Shown here in pieces: positions 62,192 through 64,000 of a stretch of DNA of 64,000 nucleotides. Positions within the stretch are counted from its first letter, which is position 1; each line of letters begins with the position of its first letter. The position numbers were made by a program, and so were the translations under genes. This stretch comes from Acidobacteriaceae bacterium KBS 146. Lineage in GTDB: Bacteria > Acidobacteriota > Terriglobia > Terriglobales > Acidobacteriaceae. The DNA lies in contig JHVA01000001.1 in assembly GCA_000688615.1 (NCBI GenBank), positions 3,348,001 to 3,412,000 of the forward strand, in the 5' to 3' direction. Under the pieces are notes generated by a model. The model was not told where the DNA came from. It saw only the letters and a program-made list of their open reading frames with translations, and searched no databases.

Positions 62192-62223
62192 TTGACTCCT
62201 ATGGACATTGCAAAGGAGATAAT
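62192..62223 (+). promoter_or_regulatory. Candidate promoter of the PadR-ADOP operon
   Basis: TTGACT (62192-62197) and GATAAT (62218-62223) are separated by 20 bp, longer than the ideal 17. The -10-like hexamer lies in the loop of the inverted repeat, so a regulator bound to both arms would clash with RNA polymerase. Confidence 0.45.
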
Positions 62224-62250
62224 GGTATTCCTTTGCAATGTCCATAGGAG
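62196..62250. promoter_or_regulatory. Perfect 22-bp inverted repeat with the padR ribosome site in one arm
   Basis: The left arm (62196-62217) starts CTCCTATGGACATTGC and the right arm (62229-62250) is its exact reverse complement, with an 11-nt loop. AGGAG at 62246-62250 is the PadR Shine-Dalgarno site and lies in the right arm, six bases before the ATG. As DNA it is a likely PadR operator; as RNA it would sequester the ribosome site. Confidence 0.7.
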
Positions 62251-62256
62251 CGGCGC

Positions 62257-62601
62257 ATGCCCACAGATAAATCGGAAGTTCTACAAGGAACGCTGGATCT
62301 GATGATCCTCAAGACGCTGCACGCGCTGGGTCCCTTGCATGGCTTCGGCATCGCCCGGCGTATCGAGCAGTTGAGTGAAGACGTGCTCACGCTGAACGAA
62401 GGAACCGTCTACACCTCGCTCCTCCGCCTCCAGCAAAAGAACTGGATCGCCAGCGAATGGGGCCAGTCGGAGAACAACCGCCGCGCGCGGTTCTACAACA
62501 TCACCAGGCGCGGCTTGAAGCAGCTCGCACTGGAGACCGAAAACTGGGAACGGATCTCCGCCGTAATAAGCCGTGTCCTTGCTCTTGAAGTGAAGGCGTA
62601 G
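62257..62601 (+). CDS. PadR-family transcriptional regulator
   Basis: A 114-residue winged-helix regulator. It starts KSEVLQGTLDLMILKTLHALGPLHGFGIARRIEQLSEDVLTLNEGTVYTSLLRLQQKNWIASEWGQSENNRRARFYNITRRGLKQLA, the complete PadR wHTH with the GTVYTSLLRL recognition helix. It is the small PadR class without a long C-terminal dimerisation helix. In acidobacteria it commonly precedes ADOP permeases, as here with two bases between stop and next start. It probably represses this operon via the inverted repeat upstream. Confidence 0.93.
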   Translation: MPTDKSEVLQGTLDLMILKTLHALGPLHGFGIARRIEQLSEDVLTLNEGTVYTSLLRLQQKNWIASEWGQSENNRRARFYNITRRGLKQLALETENWERISAVISRVLALEVKA

Positions 62602-62603
62602 CC

Positions 62604-64000
62604 ATGACTGACCGCATACTCATCTTTTTCGCGAAGCTCAAAGCGGTCTTCGGTCAATCGAAGGACGACACTGCCTTCAGCGAAGAGGTCAATGCTCACC
62701 TCGATCTTTTGTCCGAACAGTTCGAGAGACAGGGAATGTCTCCGGCAGAAGCCACGCAGGCTGCGCGACGCCAGTTCGGAAATCTGACATTACTGACACA
62801 GCGAAGAAAGGAAGCCAGGACAACCATGTTCTTCTCCAACCTTGCCCGTGATCTGAAGTATGGCGTACGCCAGCTTGTAAAGACGCCCGTCTTCACCATC
62901 GTCTGTGTCCTCACTCTGGCGCTCGGTGTAGGAGCAAACACTGCGGTGTTCAGCGTGATGCATGCCGTCCTGATGAAAATGCTGCCCGTGCACGATGCGT
63001 CGAAGGTCGTCTATGTACATACCACTGGTTTTCCCGCTGGTGCACACAATACGGGCGACGAGGCTACCTCATTTTCTTACGCCACATATCGCGAACTGCG
63101 CGAGCACAGCGGCCTCGAGGAGGTCATCGGCTTCATTCCGATGTCCTCAAGCGGAAAGGCGCCTGTGCGGGTTGGTACTGCCCCGGAAGAAGCAGCAGGA
63201 GACATGGTCAGCGGCAACTACTTCAGCGGCCTGGGCGTCGGTGTCGAGCTGGGTCGAGGATTCGTACAGAAGGACGAAGACGATCACGCAGCAACCACAG
63301 TAATCAGCGAGAACTTCTGGACGACCCACTATTCCCGCAACCCGAACGTAATCGGGAAGACGCTCTTCATCAAGTCACACCCCTTCACGATCGTCGGTGT
63401 CGCAGCAAAAAGGTTCGAAGGAACCGAAGGCCGTCTTCCACTGGACTTCTGGATTCCCCTTCAAAGCCACCCCGACTTCAATGCCTGGGGAAACCCAGCG
63501 GAGGACGGCACCTATCTGACGATCCCTCAGTTCTGGTGCATGCGCCTGATGGCTCGCATCCCGGCGGGAGTAAGCACTGATCAGGCACTGGCAAAAGCGC
63601 AGGGCATCTTCCAGCAGGCTGCCTATCTCGGCATCGCGCAAAAGCGCGCGGGCGAAAGAATCCCACAGCTTTCGTTCCTCCCCGCAAAACAGTTCGACAG
63701 TCAGGACGACACCTTCGCGCGCTCGCTCAAGACGCTGATGGCCATGGTCGGCCTCGTGCTCCTGATTGCGATATGCAACGTCGTGATGCTGCTGATGTCC
63801 CGCAACGCGAACCGACAAAGAGAGTTCAGCATTCGATTGGCGTTAGGCGCAGGACGCAGGGTGATCGCAAGACAGCTACTGACCGAAAGCTTTCTGCTTG
63901 TCTCACTCGGAGGAGCGGCAGCATGGATCTTCGCCTTGGCAGCAACACGCGCTCTCGGCGCATGGGCACGAATCGACTCCAACCTTCAGCCTGACTCGGT
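62604..64000 (+). CDS. ADOP/MacB-like ABC transporter permease (5' part, runs off window)
   Basis: The first 465 codons of a MacB/FtsX-type permease. The N-terminal extension (SKDDTAFSEEVNAHLDLLSEQFERQGMSPAEATQAARRQFGNL) is the DUF found on acidobacterial duplicated orphan permeases. It is followed by a first transmembrane helix (VFTIVCVLTLALGVGANTAVFSVMHAVL), a MacB periplasmic domain, and the FtsX helices (LMAMVGLVLLIAICNVVMLLMSRNANRQREFSIRLALGAG, then LLVSLGGAAAWIFALA). No stop is reached, and the second half lies beyond 64000. No ATPase is adjacent, as is usual for 'orphan' permeases. Confidence 0.9.
   Translation, partial: MTDRILIFFAKLKAVFGQSKDDTAFSEEVNAHLDLLSEQFERQGMSPAEATQAARRQFGNLTLLTQRRKEARTTMFFSNLARDLKYGVRQLVKTPVFTIVCVLTLALGVGANTAVFSVMHAVLMKMLPVHDASKVVYVHTTGFPAGAHNTGDEATSFSYATYRELREHSGLEEVIGFIPMSSSGKAPVRVGTAPEEAAGDMVSGNYFSGLGVGVELGRGFVQKDEDDHAATTVISENFWTTHYSRNPNVIGKTLFIKSHPFTIVGVAAKRFEGTEGRLPLDFWIPLQSHPDFNAWGNPAEDGTYLTIPQFWCMRLMARIPAGVSTDQALAKAQGIFQQAAYLGIAQKRAGERIPQLSFLPAKQFDSQDDTFARSLKTLMAMVGLVLLIAICNVVMLLMSRNANRQREFSIRLALGAGRRVIARQLLTESFLLVSLGGAAAWIFALAATRALGAWARIDSNLQPDS

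Overview
The window looks like a chromosomal segment of an Acidobacteriota member of the Terriglobia (Terriglobus/Edaphobacter/Granulicella-like). The evidence is the gene content: a PadR regulator followed by a MacB-like 'ADOP' permease with the acidobacterial N-terminal extension, a YXWGXW-repeat protein, an acidobacterial-type omega-like protein, a secreted DPP IV, GH43 and GH79 glycosidases, a PEP-CTERM protein, and high GC with many short secreted proteins. This is inference from family content; no 16S gene is present. No rRNA, tRNA, CRISPR array, insertion sequence or integrase was seen. Most genes are short single units that switch strand often.

Layout. 0-7.3 kb: a catalytically dead-looking rhomboid, a Y-family polymerase, a GH43-like protein, an acyl-CoA carboxyltransferase, a cupin, a LysW-like mini-protein and GluQ-RS. 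7.3-12.3 kb: a lipoprotein, DPP IV, TrmJ and the YXWGXW protein. 12.5-19.7 kb: dnaG and rpoD, which in many bacteria are adjacent. Here they are separated by a 19-bp minisatellite, a glycosyltransferase, a flippase, a zinc-ribbon protein and a candidate structured RNA directly upstream of rpoD. 19.7-27.3 kb: a repeat-rich accessory stretch with two dispersed palindromic repeat families around an orphan POTRA protein, a methyltransferase, an outer-membrane protein, an esterase, a beta-propeller protein and a small omega-like protein. 27.7-37.5 kb: a PEP-CTERM protein, a secreted unknown, TrhO, AraC plus a UGT-type glycosyltransferase, an alcohol dehydrogenase, a phosphoesterase, a CDP-archaeol-synthase-like protein and a frameshifted membrane SpoIIE phosphatase.

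37.8-45 kb: carbohydrate and secreted catabolic genes (GH79 heparanase-like, acyltransferase 3, GH43, amidohydrolase, BNR-type protein). 45-51.6 kb: a class V aminotransferase and small lipoprotein, YqeY, an isolated GH24 lysozyme, a VOC protein, a TonB receptor divergent from a MarR regulator, and RNase HI just beyond. 52.7-55.8 kb: an ECF sigma factor, a membrane zinc-finger anti-sigma with HEAT-like repeats, and a two-PDZ secreted protein, which form a probable envelope-stress cassette. 56-62 kb: an ECF42-type sigma factor with its DGPF/YCII partner and a DHFR-like protein, a Tat-exported SelA-like PLP enzyme, DJ-1/PfpI and VOC proteins. 62.2-64 kb: a PadR-ADOP pair whose leader carries a perfect 22-bp inverted repeat that includes the Shine-Dalgarno sequence; the permease runs off the window.

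The most interesting signals are the two covarying or palindromic repeat families, the structured element before rpoD, the PadR leader hairpin, the pseudo-rhomboid, the orphan LysW-like carrier, the second omega-like gene and the frameshifted SpoIIE gene. Start codons were moved inward from the longest open frame wherever a Shine-Dalgarno sequence, signal peptide or family alignment favoured it.
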